This document shows, one piece after another, positions 7,235 to 17,291 of a stretch of 64,000 bases of DNA. Position numbers and translations under genes: made by a program. Positions within the stretch are counted from its first letter, which is position 1. Every line of letters begins with the position of its first letter. The stretch comes from Bacteroidota bacterium (GTDB taxonomy: Bacteria > Bacteroidota > Bacteroidia > Bacteroidales > F082). Under the pieces are notes generated by a model, which did not search any database, was not told the origin of the DNA, and saw only the letters and a program-made list of their open reading frames with translations. The stretch is from assembly GCA_013203805.1 (NCBI GenBank), contig JABMPH010000504.1, forward strand, positions 1 to 64,000, read 5' to 3'.

Positions 7235-10177
7235 TTAGTTCACAACAATTCGTTTTACTCTCCCATATTGTGCAGTTCCTAATCTGATAATATATGCACC
7301 TGGTTTGGCAAACGACATATCCAGATCATATACGTACATGCCATTGTTATTTTCCACTCTGTTCTCAACCAATTTCTGACCAAGGACATTATGCAGATTA
7401 ATAATAAGTGTTTCGGTAATTTCTGTTGATCGCATTGATATTTTGAATTTATTATCACCCAATGTACTAACAACCATATCAGTATTGCTAAAAGGTGCAT
7501 CTTCAATACCTATATATAGAACAATATCTGCCATATAATCTTCTGTTTCACCATATTGGGTTCCTTCACATGCGTCTTCAGGAACAGGGCTATTCCAATT
7601 TGCTTTTGCACGCATTAAATGATGTCCAAGATTAACACCATCGTGGATTTCCAAAGGCATTGTTTCAGTGAAAACACCACCTCCCTGACTAGGCGCCATT
7701 AAATAATTGTTAACTACAATTTCGTCTTCCTCGAAAACAAAGTTGTCATTAAAATCTATCCACACCATAATATATTCATCACCATAATGTGTTGTTACTG
7801 TTAAATCTGTAGTGCTGTTATTTGCAAGCTCGGTTATTAGTTCGGTATAATCTCCATATCCATTTGGTGAGCAATCAGTTTCATTGTCAATTGTTCCAAG
7901 TTGAAACAGATAAAATCCATCACCTTCGGTACAGTTGGCTTCAGGTTGGCACATATTTTTTGTAATAACAACATTTGTTGTATCGTTGAATCGATCGGCA
8001 TCATTTGGTAATGAAGTGTAGGATGAAAGTAGATAATCACCAATCTGAGAGAAATCGCCTGTTTGTGAAAAGGTGAAATTTATCTTATCGTTCATACTTA
8101 ACGGGCCGGGAACTTGTTCGGTAATGATATTGTCATCAAGATTATATGTTACGTTGAAGTTCGACTGATCTGCAGTACCGAAATTCTCAACTGTAACAGT
8201 TATTTCCTCATCAGCTGTTAAATTGTTACCCGAAACAGGTGAAATAATTCCAACTACACCAATATCATCAGGATACATATAAAATACACTTTTTGATATT
8301 GTATCGTTGTCGAGAAATTCATCGGTGGCTAAACTTGTATAAGCTGTTATTTCATAAGTTGTACCAACGATACCAAGGTTTGCAGTTGTTGTAAATGTAT
8401 ATTGCTCTGAAGCACCTGAACCTAATGGTCCGGCAAGGATTTCATTTACAATATTAGCTCCATCAACCATATAACTAACCGGGATATTTGACTGTGATTC
8501 TTCACCATAATTAAAAACTGTAATTGTTACGGGTTCCGAAGGTGAAAGCTCACCGTTAACCGGAGAGTCGATATTTGTAACACCTACATCATTGGCAAAA
8601 TCAGAAGCTATTTGGAAAACACCTACCACGTCAGTACGTTGATTATTAACGAAATACTCGGCAATATGCCAAAAAGTTTTATCGTTAGATGGGTCGAGTG
8701 AAATTTGAACATAATCAGCTAATCGATTTGAACCATTATTGGATGTACTTTGAGCAATTAAAGTTTCATCAATTGTCATTTCACCAAGGGGATCGGCAGC
8801 ATATCTGCCCGTATAATTAATTGCAATTTTCTCGGTTTCACTGCAGGTAGTATAGCCCATTCCAATATTTCCTTGTCCGTCCATAACCATGGAGCCTGAA
8901 AAAGCATGTTTACCCGATACAGGAGAAATATAAGTTCCTTCCTGGTAGATTGTCCATGGGTCGCCATCATTAGCCTGACGAAATTCATACCAGCGTATAC
9001 CTGCCAGTTCATCACTTGAGCCATCAGTATCAACAACAAAGTTGAAGATAGCTGAATTATAACCAGGGAATCTTCTGTATTGAGCCTGGTTCATTATTGT
9101 TGCTTGTAGTACGTCTTGATCCGGTCCACTGGGTTGAGGAACATTAGAAAAGGAACCTCCGTCGAATACAGAAATAAATGGAGCAGTTAAAATTTCTTCA
9201 GGATCACTTATCGTTGAGTTTGCAATATCTGTCCAGTCAACGTTTACAGTCCATAATTTAATATGATCGGTTGAAACACCCGACCAGGCATCGTCTTACA
9301 TATATACTACAGATGCACCTCCTGCCGGAGGCAAGTCATCGTTAGTTACATTAAAAAATTGTGGACTATAAAAACCAGATGTAGTAATACCCGGCAACGG
9401 AAATGCCACAAATTGTGATGCATTACCTAGCAGCATTTCTTCACGTTCAACTACAAATACTTTATCATTATCATTTATATTGGCTGTAACATAGTATCCA
9501 TCAGACCAAACTGAGAACTTTGTGTAGTCGGGAAATGCACCAGTACCAAAGCCTGTTGTGTAAATATACCAACCATCGTTAACAGGGTCGGTACCCTGAC
9601 AGACAGCCATATTAAATCCATTTGGATTTCCATCAAATTCAGTAATCACAAAACGGTCAGCTTCGGCATCATAAAACACAATAGGATCTCCAATGGCATT
9701 TCCTGGAAATAATGTTGCAAGTGATGCAGCATCAGTTAAAGGGTTTCCATCTTTGTCAAAAATTCGAAATCCTATGTTCCATGCAGCTACAAAATGATCT
9801 GGGCCCGCAGCTCCAGTTGGGTCTGAAGGTGTGTACGAAGATACGTTGGCATCAAAAACAAAAAGTGGTTCTTTACCACTGTGTTTTGTAGATGATCCGG
9901 TTTTTAATACTAGAGGATCATCGCCCAAGGGCAAGCCTTTGCCCGGTACAGTTTTATTTGCTCCTCTTCGTTTGGGAGGCCCTAATTTTGGCCCTTCGTT
10001 TGGATCTATTCCGATAAATGTTCCATCAATTATCTGTTGAGCTATGCTTGGAATAAGTATAGGTTTGTCAATAATTCCGTGAGTACTTGGTTTTGTAAGA
10101 TTGGCTTTTTGAGCAATAGCATTTGATGAAAAAATCATCAAAGTTGAAACTACTAGCAGTAGTGCAATTTTCTTCAT
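7235..10177 (-). pseudogene. Long T9SS-secreted CARDB/GEVED protein split by one nonsense codon
   Basis: Reading from ATG at 10177, the frame gives a signal peptide, a beta-propeller-like N-terminal region (DPTGAAGPDHFVAAWNIGF, AEADRFVITEFDG, FPDYTKFSVWSDGYY, then GGASVVYM) and hits a TAA at 9296-9298. Beyond it the same frame continues (DDAWSGVSTDHIKLWTVNVD, then QYRRFPGYNSAIFNFVVDT) to two CARDB-like beta domains, a GEVED domain (IMVWIDFNDNFVFEEDE, YGETEDYMADI) and a T9SS sorting tail ending RVKRIVVN. Only this one codon separates the halves, and Gln (CAA) would fit. The 968-residue protein at 56586-59492 is a homologue of the N-terminal part and has no break. If real, the N-terminal 293-residue piece would be exported without its T9SS tail. 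Total about 980 codons. Confidence 0.8.
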
Positions 10178-10233
10178 ACTGATGGTGTTTTAATTAATCG
10201 ATTATTAGACATATATAAGTGCAGATGGTTGCC

Positions 10234-10241
10234 CAAAAATA
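10234..10241 (-). promoter_or_regulatory. Possible -7 promoter element of the split T9SS gene
   Basis: On the minus strand TATTTTTG matches TAnnTTTG, 57 bases before the ATG at 10177. No TTTG at the expected -33 distance was seen, so confidence is low. Confidence 0.3.
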
Positions 10242-10334
10242 TGCAAAGTAAATAAATAATTAGCTGCCTATGCATTAGTTTATAATTTAACGACAATTTA
10301 ACAATTGTATGTCTTTGTTTGAATGTGGTTTACA

Positions 10335-13300
10335 TTATTTTTTAATAACCTTGAAGGTGCTAACAATTTCTCCATCATTTATTACAAAAGAATATACTCC
10401 GGCCGATAAACTATGAAGGTTGATTATTTCTTCTTTCTCATTAATAGTAATATTAAGAAGTACTTCTCCTGACATATTCTTCAAGGCTAGATTTCTCTCC
10501 CTTCCTTCAGGGAAAACTAAATGTAACTCATCGGTAGTAGGGTTTGGATAAATAACAATTGCTTCTGAAACATTTTCTCCAAGTCCAACAGGAATTAGTA
10601 TATAATCAGTTTTTACTTCGGTGCTTGAACCTCCTGTAACACTTACCTCAAGTGTTACAGTGAAGTTACCCGGTGAAAGGTATTCATGTGATGGATCTTT
10701 TTCTGTAGATGAGCCACCGTCACCAAAATTCCAATCCCATGTGTTAATACTACCAATCGATAGGTCGGTAAAGGAAACAAGCAAAGGTGCTTCACCCATT
10801 GTGGGAGTTCCTTCAAAATCTGCAATGGGTGCTGGTTCAATAACAGTAATATAGTCAGCCTTCTCAATTGTATTGGTTCCTCCAGGACCTGTGACAGTTA
10901 GTGAAACGTTATAAATACCAGCAGCTAGGTAGGTATATACAGGAAATTGAAATGTTGATGTGCCACCTTCACCAAAGTCCCACTGCCATGTATTAACGCT
11001 ATCTATTGATAAATCGTTAAAACTAACTATTAATGGTGCTTCACCATTTGTAGGAGTTCCTTCAAAATCAGCTGTGGGAGCTGGCTCAATGGCACTTATA
11101 TATCCAATCTTCTCATTTGTATTGCTTCCTCCGGGGCCTGATACAGTGAGTGAAACGTTATAAGTGCCAGCAGCTATGTAAGTATAAACAGGATTTTGGA
11201 GTGTAGATGTTCCTCCATCACCAAAATCCCATGTCCATGCATTAACACTATCAGTAGATAAATCAGTAAAACTAACCTCCAAGGGAATATCACCTGATGT
11301 TGGAATTCCTTCAAATTCAGCTATTGGTTCAGGGTAGGTTACAGTTATATAATCAGTTTTTGTAGTTGTTTCGGTATTTGTACCGTCAGATACTTCAAGG
11401 GTAACATCAAAAGATCCTTCAATGTTATACTGAATAGCAGGAGGAGTTTGTCCTGTAAAAATTGGAGGAGTACCCTCTTCAAAAGTCCAGTTCCATGATG
11501 TGGGTGAACCAGTTGAAATATCTGTGAATACAACACTCTCTCCTATTTCAATATTTGTATTGTCGGCCGTAAAATCAGCAGCTAATGGGGATGTAGCAGA
11601 ATAAAGATCCGATTCCCAAAGACCTCTACCATAGGTAGATGCTCTTATTAAACTATTAGTTGGATCAGTATCATAATATATGTCAAGTTCAGTAACAACA
11701 ACATTTGGTAAATTATTGAAAAATGGAGTCCAGGTTGCACCCCCTAATTTCAAATATACACCAACATCCGTAGCAGCATACAACTCAACTTGAGTAGTGT
11801 TTTGTTTGTTTTGAATTACACAGTTAGTCGGTATTGATGGCAATCCACTTGATATGTCTGTCCAGCTCGATCCTCCATTTGTTGATTCATAAACACAATA
11901 GCTATTATATTCGCCCATGGATACCCAAATTGTATTTGGATTGTCATTTTTAACACTTATGTAAGTTATATTAGATGAGCCTGTGGGTAGTGAATTTGTA
12001 ATATTCGACCAATTGGTTCCACCATCGGTTGTACTATATATGGTTCCAGTGGTTGCAGCATAAATATAATTTGAATTTGAAGGAGCTACCGTTAATGAAC
12101 GAAGTGTACTACCTCCCCATGAACTTAATTGAGTCCAGCTATTTCCTTGATTGGTTGATTTCCATACATCTTGGAAACCTACATATAGGGTATTACTGGT
12201 ATTAGGATCCTGAACATATGGAGTAACCCAAGCGGCATTACCTGATATTCCGCCATCGATTTGTGTTGAGGAAGCCCAGTGATTCGTAGTTCTGTGAATA
12301 CTACCATAATATAAAGATCCATATTGTGTTTGTTCGTTTGAATAATCGATAAAACACTCCATTCCGTCGCCTCCAATAACATCGTCCCAGATTGATGAAA
12401 GCAGAGCTTTTGTACCATTGTCCTGAAGTCCGGTTATAACATCTGCAGAAGTAGTTTGAGCAACGCCAAGTCTATACATCTGGCTAATTACCATCCCATT
12501 AGTATGGTGTGACCATGTTGATCCACCATTTGATGTGCTGTATAATCCACCATCGTTACATTCAAATAATGTTGATGTTCCATTTTGAAAAGCCAGATTA
12601 TGTTTGTCAGCATGTACCGTGGTAGCATTACCACCGCATGTGCTCGACCAGTGGTTATTTATATTCCATGTTGAACCTCCATCTATTGACTTCCAGTTAT
12701 TAACTCCGCCAATGAATACAGTGTTTTCATTTGTTGGGTCAGCAGCTATACACAGGTCGTACCAGCCTTGTCCACCACTATCGCCACCGCTACAGGACCA
12801 GCCGAGTAGGTTAATTCCATTATAAACAACTGAAAAATTTGACCCTGAGTCAGTTGATTTGTATATCCCAAACAATTCACTATTTGATGAGGCTATTAAA
12901 GCATAAACAATTGTTGGGTCGTTCAGAGATATGGACAATTCGGTTCGTTTTCCACTAGTAGCCAACGTTTGTGACCAAGCAGTTCCACTATTGATACTTT
13001 TGTAGATGTCTCCTTGTTTTGTACTTCCGTAGATAATACTTGATACACCCGGTTTAAACTCCATGTCAATATAGATATTACTTGATATAACACTCCAGCT
13101 AGCACCACCATCAGTACTTTTGTATAATCCAACAGAAGTAGCCGCATAGAAAATATTATTATCAATGGGATCGACCAATAATCTGTTAATCAATCTATTT
13201 TGACCGGGAGTAAAAACAAGGCCTGTGTTTGACCAAGTTGACCCACCATCTGTGGATTTAAGAACTCCAACAGAATATGTATCAGATGCATCTCTATCCC

Positions 13301-13904
13301 CGGTAGCTATATAAACAATATCATCGCCCGTTGTGGGTAAAACAATGATATCGCTAATTCCAATGGCATCAATTTCATTAGCTTGTACTATCCAACTGGA
13401 TCCGCCATCGGTTGTTTTCCATACACCACCTGAAGCAGCACCAACATACATTGTGTTATTATCTGTAGGATGAAATCCAATACAATTTAGTCTTCCTAAT
13501 CCAGCATAACCACCAGATGAAGTACTTGGCCCCATGCTTACCCATTGACCGGCAGGGCTTTTTTGATAGTTTGATGAAAGTACTATTTTTTTATATTCTT
13601 CCCATGCAGATGTATTAGGAAATGCTCCTGTGGTTGGGTCAACTCTGTTTTCCCAATACCATTCCCATCGTTTAAATTGTTTCCAGCCACCGGCTTTTAT
13701 TTTTTCTCCATTCTCAATGTAGTAACCTCTTTCAACATTTTTAGGTGTCCAATAATCGTTAAATGCCTTCTGTATATCGAAGAATGACAGTTTCCCATTT
13801 TCAACCTTTTCTTGAGGAAGAAGTGAGTTCCATGGTTGCGCTTGTGTGTTTCTTCCTACAATTGTAATAACAACTATAATTAGAACTGTTAATACTCTTC
13901 TCAT
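10335..13904 (-). CDS. Giant T9SS protein with BNR/Asp-box propellers and four PKD domains
   Basis: About 1189 residues from ATG at 13902-13904; 14 further codons are open upstream, but this start begins a clean signal peptide (MRRVLTVLIIVVITIVG, ending TQAQ). The first two thirds hold many Asp-box motifs of the type TDGGSTW, as in VPS10/sortilin, xyloglucanase (GH74) and sialidase-like propellers. Four PKD domains follow (WTWDFGDGG, WQWDFGEGG and WDWNFGDGG; the first diverged as WNWTFEEG). The end is a T9SS type A domain (AIVIYPNPTTDEL, AGVYSFVI, FKVIKK). It is predicted to be secreted to the surface. No GH catalytic residues could be confirmed, so enzymatic activity is not claimed. PKD units two to four are encoded by 249-bp near-repeats. 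Confidence 0.88.
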   Translation of the reverse strand: MRRVLTVLIIVVITIVGRNTQAQPWNSLLPQEKVENGKLSFFDIQKAFNDYWTPKNVERGYYIENGEKIKAGGWKQFKRWEWYWENRVDPTTGAFPNTSAWEEYKKIVLSSNYQKSPAGQWVSMGPSTSSGGYAGLGRLNCIGFHPTDNNTMYVGAASGGVWKTTDGGSSWIVQANEIDAIGISDIIVLPTTGDDIVYIATGDRDASDTYSVGVLKSTDGGSTWSNTGLVFTPGQNRLINRLLVDPIDNNIFYAATSVGLYKSTDGGASWSVISSNIYIDMEFKPGVSSIIYGSTKQGDIYKSINSGTAWSQTLATSGKRTELSISLNDPTIVYALIASSNSELFGIYKSTDSGSNFSVVYNGINLLGWSCSGGDSGGQGWYDLCIAADPTNENTVFIGGVNNWKSIDGGSTWNINNHWSSTCGGNATTVHADKHNLAFQNGTSTLFECNDGGLYSTSNGGSTWSHHTNGMVISQMYRLGVAQTTSADVITGLQDNGTKALLSSIWDDVIGGDGMECFIDYSNEQTQYGSLYYGSIHRTTNHWASSTQIDGGISGNAAWVTPYVQDPNTSNTLYVGFQDVWKSTNQGNSWTQLSSWGGSTLRSLTVAPSNSNYIYAATTGTIYSTTDGGTNWSNITNSLPTGSSNITYISVKNDNPNTIWVSMGEYNSYCVYESTNGGSSWTDISSGLPSIPTNCVIQNKQNTTQVELYAATDVGVYLKLGGATWTPFFNNLPNVVVTELDIYYDTDPTNSLIRASTYGRGLWESDLYSATSPLAADFTADNTNIEIGESVVFTDISTGSPTSWNWTFEEGTPPIFTGQTPPAIQYNIEGSFDVTLEVSDGTNTETTTKTDYITVTYPEPIAEFEGIPTSGDIPLEVSFTDLSTDSVNAWTWDFGDGGTSTLQNPVYTYIAAGTYNVSLTVSGPGGSNTNEKIGYISAIEPAPTADFEGTPTNGEAPLIVSFNDLSIDSVNTWQWDFGEGGTSTFQFPVYTYLAAGIYNVSLTVTGPGGTNTIEKADYITVIEPAPIADFEGTPTMGEAPLLVSFTDLSIGSINTWDWNFGDGGSSTEKDPSHEYLSPGNFTVTLEVSVTGGSSTEVKTDYILIPVGLGENVSEAIVIYPNPTTDELHLVFPEGRERNLALKNMSGEVLLNITINEKEEIINLHSLSAGVYSFVINDGEIVSTFKVIKK
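10600..11350 (-). repeat. Tandem PKD-encoding repeats, 249-bp period
   Basis: The sequence around GGAGTTCCTTC recurs at about 10804, 11053 and (as GGAATTCCTTC) 11302, a spacing of 249 bp or 83 codons. The intervening DNA is also highly similar, for example the CCATGTATTAAC-like and GAAACGTTATAA segments. The DNA similarity indicates recent internal duplication of PKD domains within the 10335-13904 gene. Confidence 0.75.
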
Positions 13905-14027
13905 TTGCAATTTTTGTTGGTTAGTTACGCCGTAAAAATAATACAATTTTAGAGTTCGTGTAAATATGAGTCAAATTTGATCTTAATGTTTTATTCACAA
14001 TAAAACATATAGTGAATTAATTACAAG

Positions 14028-14246
14028 TTAGGTTGCTGGAATTCTAAATCTGATATTTGTATATTCAGAAAAAGGATTCGGGAAACTTTACTCCAGACGT
14101 TGAGCTAAGCCGGGTGTAAAAATATCATTCATATCAATAACCAAACTACGCGGTTGTCTATAGAGTGCCATCCCCCGAGATCCATATTTTGACGTGGTTT
14201 TAAGGACAATTAACATAATAGTTGAGGTCATAGTTTGCTCATCAAA
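14028..14246 (-). pseudogene. 3' remnant of a third BNR-like T9SS cargo gene
   Basis: The minus frame reads MLIVLKTTSKYGSRGMALYR followed by QPRSLV, then AQRLE, a TAA at 14088-14090, and SFPNPFSEYTNIRFRIPAT before a TAA at 14028-14030. This matches the end of the two tandem cargo genes upstream (GGFYRQP and GGLYSRP, then QNYPNPFSSSTTISY). The TAA sits exactly where the family has Gln (LEQ-SFPNPF), so CAA to TAA is a likely change, and the sorting domain is cut after its first strand. The remnant begins 6 bases after the stop of the 14252-15508 gene. It is the residue of a tandem duplication. Confidence 0.7.
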
Positions 14247-14251
14247 ACTAA

Positions 14252-15508
14252 CTATTTAAGTACGACCATCATTTTAGTTTCTATTTGATTATTCCCGGTT
14301 TGCAACGAATAGTAGTATATACCTGCTGGATAATTATTGGCATCTAAAACAACTTGATAGTTACCTTCTTGTTGAAATTTATTAACCAATGTTGTTATTT
14401 CTCTACCAGAATAATCAAGAATTCTGAGATGAACAAAATCTGAACTATTAATTATATAACTAATTGTTGTAGAACTGCTAAAAGGGTTTGGGTAATTTTG
14501 TTTTAAGCAAGATGGTTGTGAATCCTGATTGTTGTCGGACAATCCTGAAATAATCCAATCTATAGGTTGCCGGTAAAATCCACCGTTATAATTAATATTG
14601 GATTTGCCTGATGCTGTTGCAATAAATAGTTCGTCGGCGGTTGCTGTTCCACAAATTACCTCTCCAGGCGTAGAAATAGGAGTAAAGTTCATTATGTCGG
14701 TTGTTAGATAGGATGTTTCGCCCAAAACAAAAATAGTAAAGGTGCCATCAGGGTTAATTTTTAACACCAATAAATTGAACTTCTCATCAGCAATAAGTGT
14801 TACCCAGTTGGCTCCTTTGTCTATGCTGTAATAACAACCTGCATGGGTAGTAATAAATGAGAGTGTGCTTAGTTGCATTACACCAGTAACAATAAGTTGA
14901 TCACCTGTTAGACCATTATTGCCAGAAGTCCAATAGTTGAAGTTGTCATCGGAATAATAAACTCCGGCGTTGGTACCAAGAATAATTCTGCTGCTATCTC
15001 CAAAAAAATAACCTGCTAACTCGTTTATGTAGAGCGCATCATTTGCTAAACCATTATTTGCTGCTGACCAGGGACCATCCAATTCAGGCCCTGTATAAAA
15101 ACCACCGCCATTTGTGCCAACCACAAAATCTTTGTCATTGTTATCACCTCCAACATAATATAAACTAATATCAGTATTACCAAGTCCGGTTGAAGCTGGG
15201 GTGTAAGCTGATTGATCCATAGTGTAGTAGGGGCCATTGTTAGTCGACACAAAAAGCATTGGCCCTGGTCCTGGCATAACATCGTTAACATATTTATTTG
15301 CTAAATTACCACTGATATCAACCCACGAATTTCCCAGATCCTCAGTTTTAAAAATCCCATCACCGGCAAAACCAACCAATACACTATCTGCAGTACATGA
15401 CATAGAAGTAGGCTCTGTTGTCGTATTTCCTACTGTGATTTGAGTCCATTGGCCGTATACAACAATGGCCATTGAAGTACAAAAAATAAAGAGTAAAAGT
15501 TTTTTCAT
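14252..15508 (-). CDS. T9SS-secreted BNR/propeller-like protein
   Basis: About 418 residues from ATG at 15506-15508, which begins the signal peptide MKKLLLFIFCTSMAIVVYGQ; the frame is open 14 codons further upstream, but that stretch is not signal-like. The body has repeated propeller strands with Asp-box character (GIFKTEDLGNSWVDISG, CYYSIDKGANWVTL). The last 80 residues are a T9SS type A sorting domain (QNYPNPFSSSTTISY, LRILDYSGREI, PAGIYYYSLQTG, MMVVLK). It is a tandem paralogue of the 15649-16968 gene, and a third copy survives as a remnant downstream. Likely surface-exposed; substrate unknown. Confidence 0.85.
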   Translation of the reverse strand: MKKLLLFIFCTSMAIVVYGQWTQITVGNTTTEPTSMSCTADSVLVGFAGDGIFKTEDLGNSWVDISGNLANKYVNDVMPGPGPMLFVSTNNGPYYTMDQSAYTPASTGLGNTDISLYYVGGDNNDKDFVVGTNGGGFYTGPELDGPWSAANNGLANDALYINELAGYFFGDSSRIILGTNAGVYYSDDNFNYWTSGNNGLTGDQLIVTGVMQLSTLSFITTHAGCYYSIDKGANWVTLIADEKFNLLVLKINPDGTFTIFVLGETSYLTTDIMNFTPISTPGEVICGTATADELFIATASGKSNINYNGGFYRQPIDWIISGLSDNNQDSQPSCLKQNYPNPFSSSTTISYIINSSDFVHLRILDYSGREITTLVNKFQQEGNYQVVLDANNYPAGIYYYSLQTGNNQIETKMMVVLK

Positions 15509-15648
15509 AAGGCATAAATTTAAATTAGTTAGTAATATTATATTGTACATTTCTAATGATCAAGAGCTTTCTAATTTTAGTCGGATTCAAAAATTAGTGC
15601 TGTCCCGTCAGACTCTTGCTAGATTGGGGAAAATCAGGAATCCATCTA

Positions 15649-16968
15649 TTATAATACCACCATCATTTTTGTTGTGGTAAAATTATTGCCGGTTTGTAAC
15701 GAATAATAATATACCCCTGATGGCAGGCCATTGGCATCGAAAACAACAGTGTAATTTCCAGCTTGCTGATGTTTATTAACTAATGTCTTTATTTCTTTTC
15801 CTGAATAATCATAGATTCGAAGTTGAACATATTCGGATAGCTTTATGGAATAGTTTATTCTGGTGGTACTTTTAAATGGGTTTGGATAATTCTGATTCAG
15901 TACACAACTTGATGGAATACCAGAATAGTGTTCAATACCAACCAATAATTGCTCCATTGGCCTACTATACAATCCTCCATTGTCTCTACCATTTTTTTTA
16001 CTTACCGTAAAACCAACATAGAGATTAACTGAATCGGATTGTGCAGCGGTAACCTCACCCTCCATACCTCCAAAATCCATTTGGTTCCATGTTATGAAGT
16101 CTTCAGTGGAATAGCCATTCTCACCAAAAGCAAAACATAAAAATCCACTTGGCGAGATATCAGTATTGATATAATAGGCTACATTAAATTTTTCACCATC
16201 TATTACCGGTTGCCAGGGATCGGTTAAATCCATAGCATAATATAGTCCACCATCTGTGGATATTAAATAAAAGCCGATATAAGTAATATGGTTAACTTTC
16301 AGGGCATCGCCACTTAAACCATCACTCGAAAGTGTCCATTCAGTATCACCAAATGAAGCATAATAGGCACCCCCTTCGGTTGCAAGCCATGCGAATGTTT
16401 CAGCAATAAGTCCATAATTAACAAACAATCCATCACCTGATATTCCTGCATTTGATGGTGACCAATCATAAATAAACGGTGAAGTGTATTGTGCTGTAAA
16501 GATTCCATTACCATTGCTCCCAACAACTGCATCACCAACCAAGTCCCAACCTTCACCGGCTCCACTCCAGAAGTTGACATTATTATTGGTCAACCCTGTA
16601 CCATTACAGTCGATATAACCGCCATTAACACTTATAAATGGACCTCCATCTGTAGACACAGAAATAGGATCAAACTGTCCACCACGATAATCAATTCTAT
16701 TTACAAAAAGGTTAGGTAGTGTTCCTGACATTTCAGTCCAGTTTTCACCCTGGTCATATGTTAGGAAGATGCCTCCTCCGTAAGTACTTACCACCATTGT
16801 ATCTACCCAGTTAATTATTGTGGTTGGTGGATAATCGGGTAATCCGTTATTAATTGGATCACTACTGTTTAATATCTCAATATTTAGAACATTAGATATT
16901 ATTTGAAATTTGTTATTTGGAGCTTGCAAAACGTGATTTATTCGTAATCCAAAACTCTGGATTTTCAA
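15649..16968 (-). pseudogene. Tandem paralogue of the BNR-like T9SS protein, probably truncated at its 5' end
   Basis: The open frame runs from TTG at 16966-16968 to TAA at 15649-15651, 439 codons. It has the same propeller strands (GGGIFLTYDQGENWTEMSG) and the same T9SS tail (LNQNYPNPFKSTTRINY, LRIYDYSGKEI, PSGVYYYSLQTG) as its neighbour. The start is not convincing: TTG, no signal peptide, and an in-frame TAG two codons upstream. A T9SS cargo protein without a Sec signal cannot be exported. The 5' end lies 11 bases from the stop of a truncated response regulator, which suggests that a deletion removed the start of this gene and the end of the regulator. A non-canonical start further in is possible but would not restore a signal peptide. 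Confidence 0.65.
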
Positions 16969-16979
16969 TCCCTAGTGGT

Positions 16980-17291
16980 TTATTTTGTAATACCATTTTT
17001 AATTAGGTTCTTCATTAAGCTTTGTTCCTGATACATTGTTAGTATTATTACCTTCATGTTGGGATATTTTTTAAGAAGAAGCTCAGATGCTTGCAGTCCA
17101 TTCATAATCGGCATTTCCATATCAATTATACAGAGGTCAGGGACTGATAATTCCACAAAGTCTATGAGTTCTTTCCCATTTTGTGCTTTGCAAACAACAT
17201 TTAAATTTAGTTGGGCTTCTATCAAAGTAGAAATACCATCTAAAAACAAAGCATGATCATCTGCAAGTGCAATATTATATATCTTATCCAT
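16980..17291 (-). pseudogene. NarL-type response regulator truncated after the receiver domain
   Basis: 103 residues: DDH at 11-13, phosphoacceptor D57 in CIIDMEMPIMNG, the LTMYQEQ switch, then an abrupt end at MKNLIKNGITK. Normal NarL/FixJ regulators are about 210 residues, continue here with a GYLLK-type motif and have a LuxR-type helix-turn-helix; all of that is missing, and none is found in the other frames downstream. Its start overlaps the end of the kinase gene by 8 bases, the usual arrangement for a kinase-regulator operon. The product could still accept phosphate as a receiver-only protein but cannot bind DNA through a LuxR domain. Confidence 0.75.

Noticed and set aside
10335-13904. 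Calling the BNR/PKD protein a sialidase or GH74 xyloglucanase
   Set aside because: Asp-box repeats are shared by many propellers; catalytic residues could not be identified by eye.
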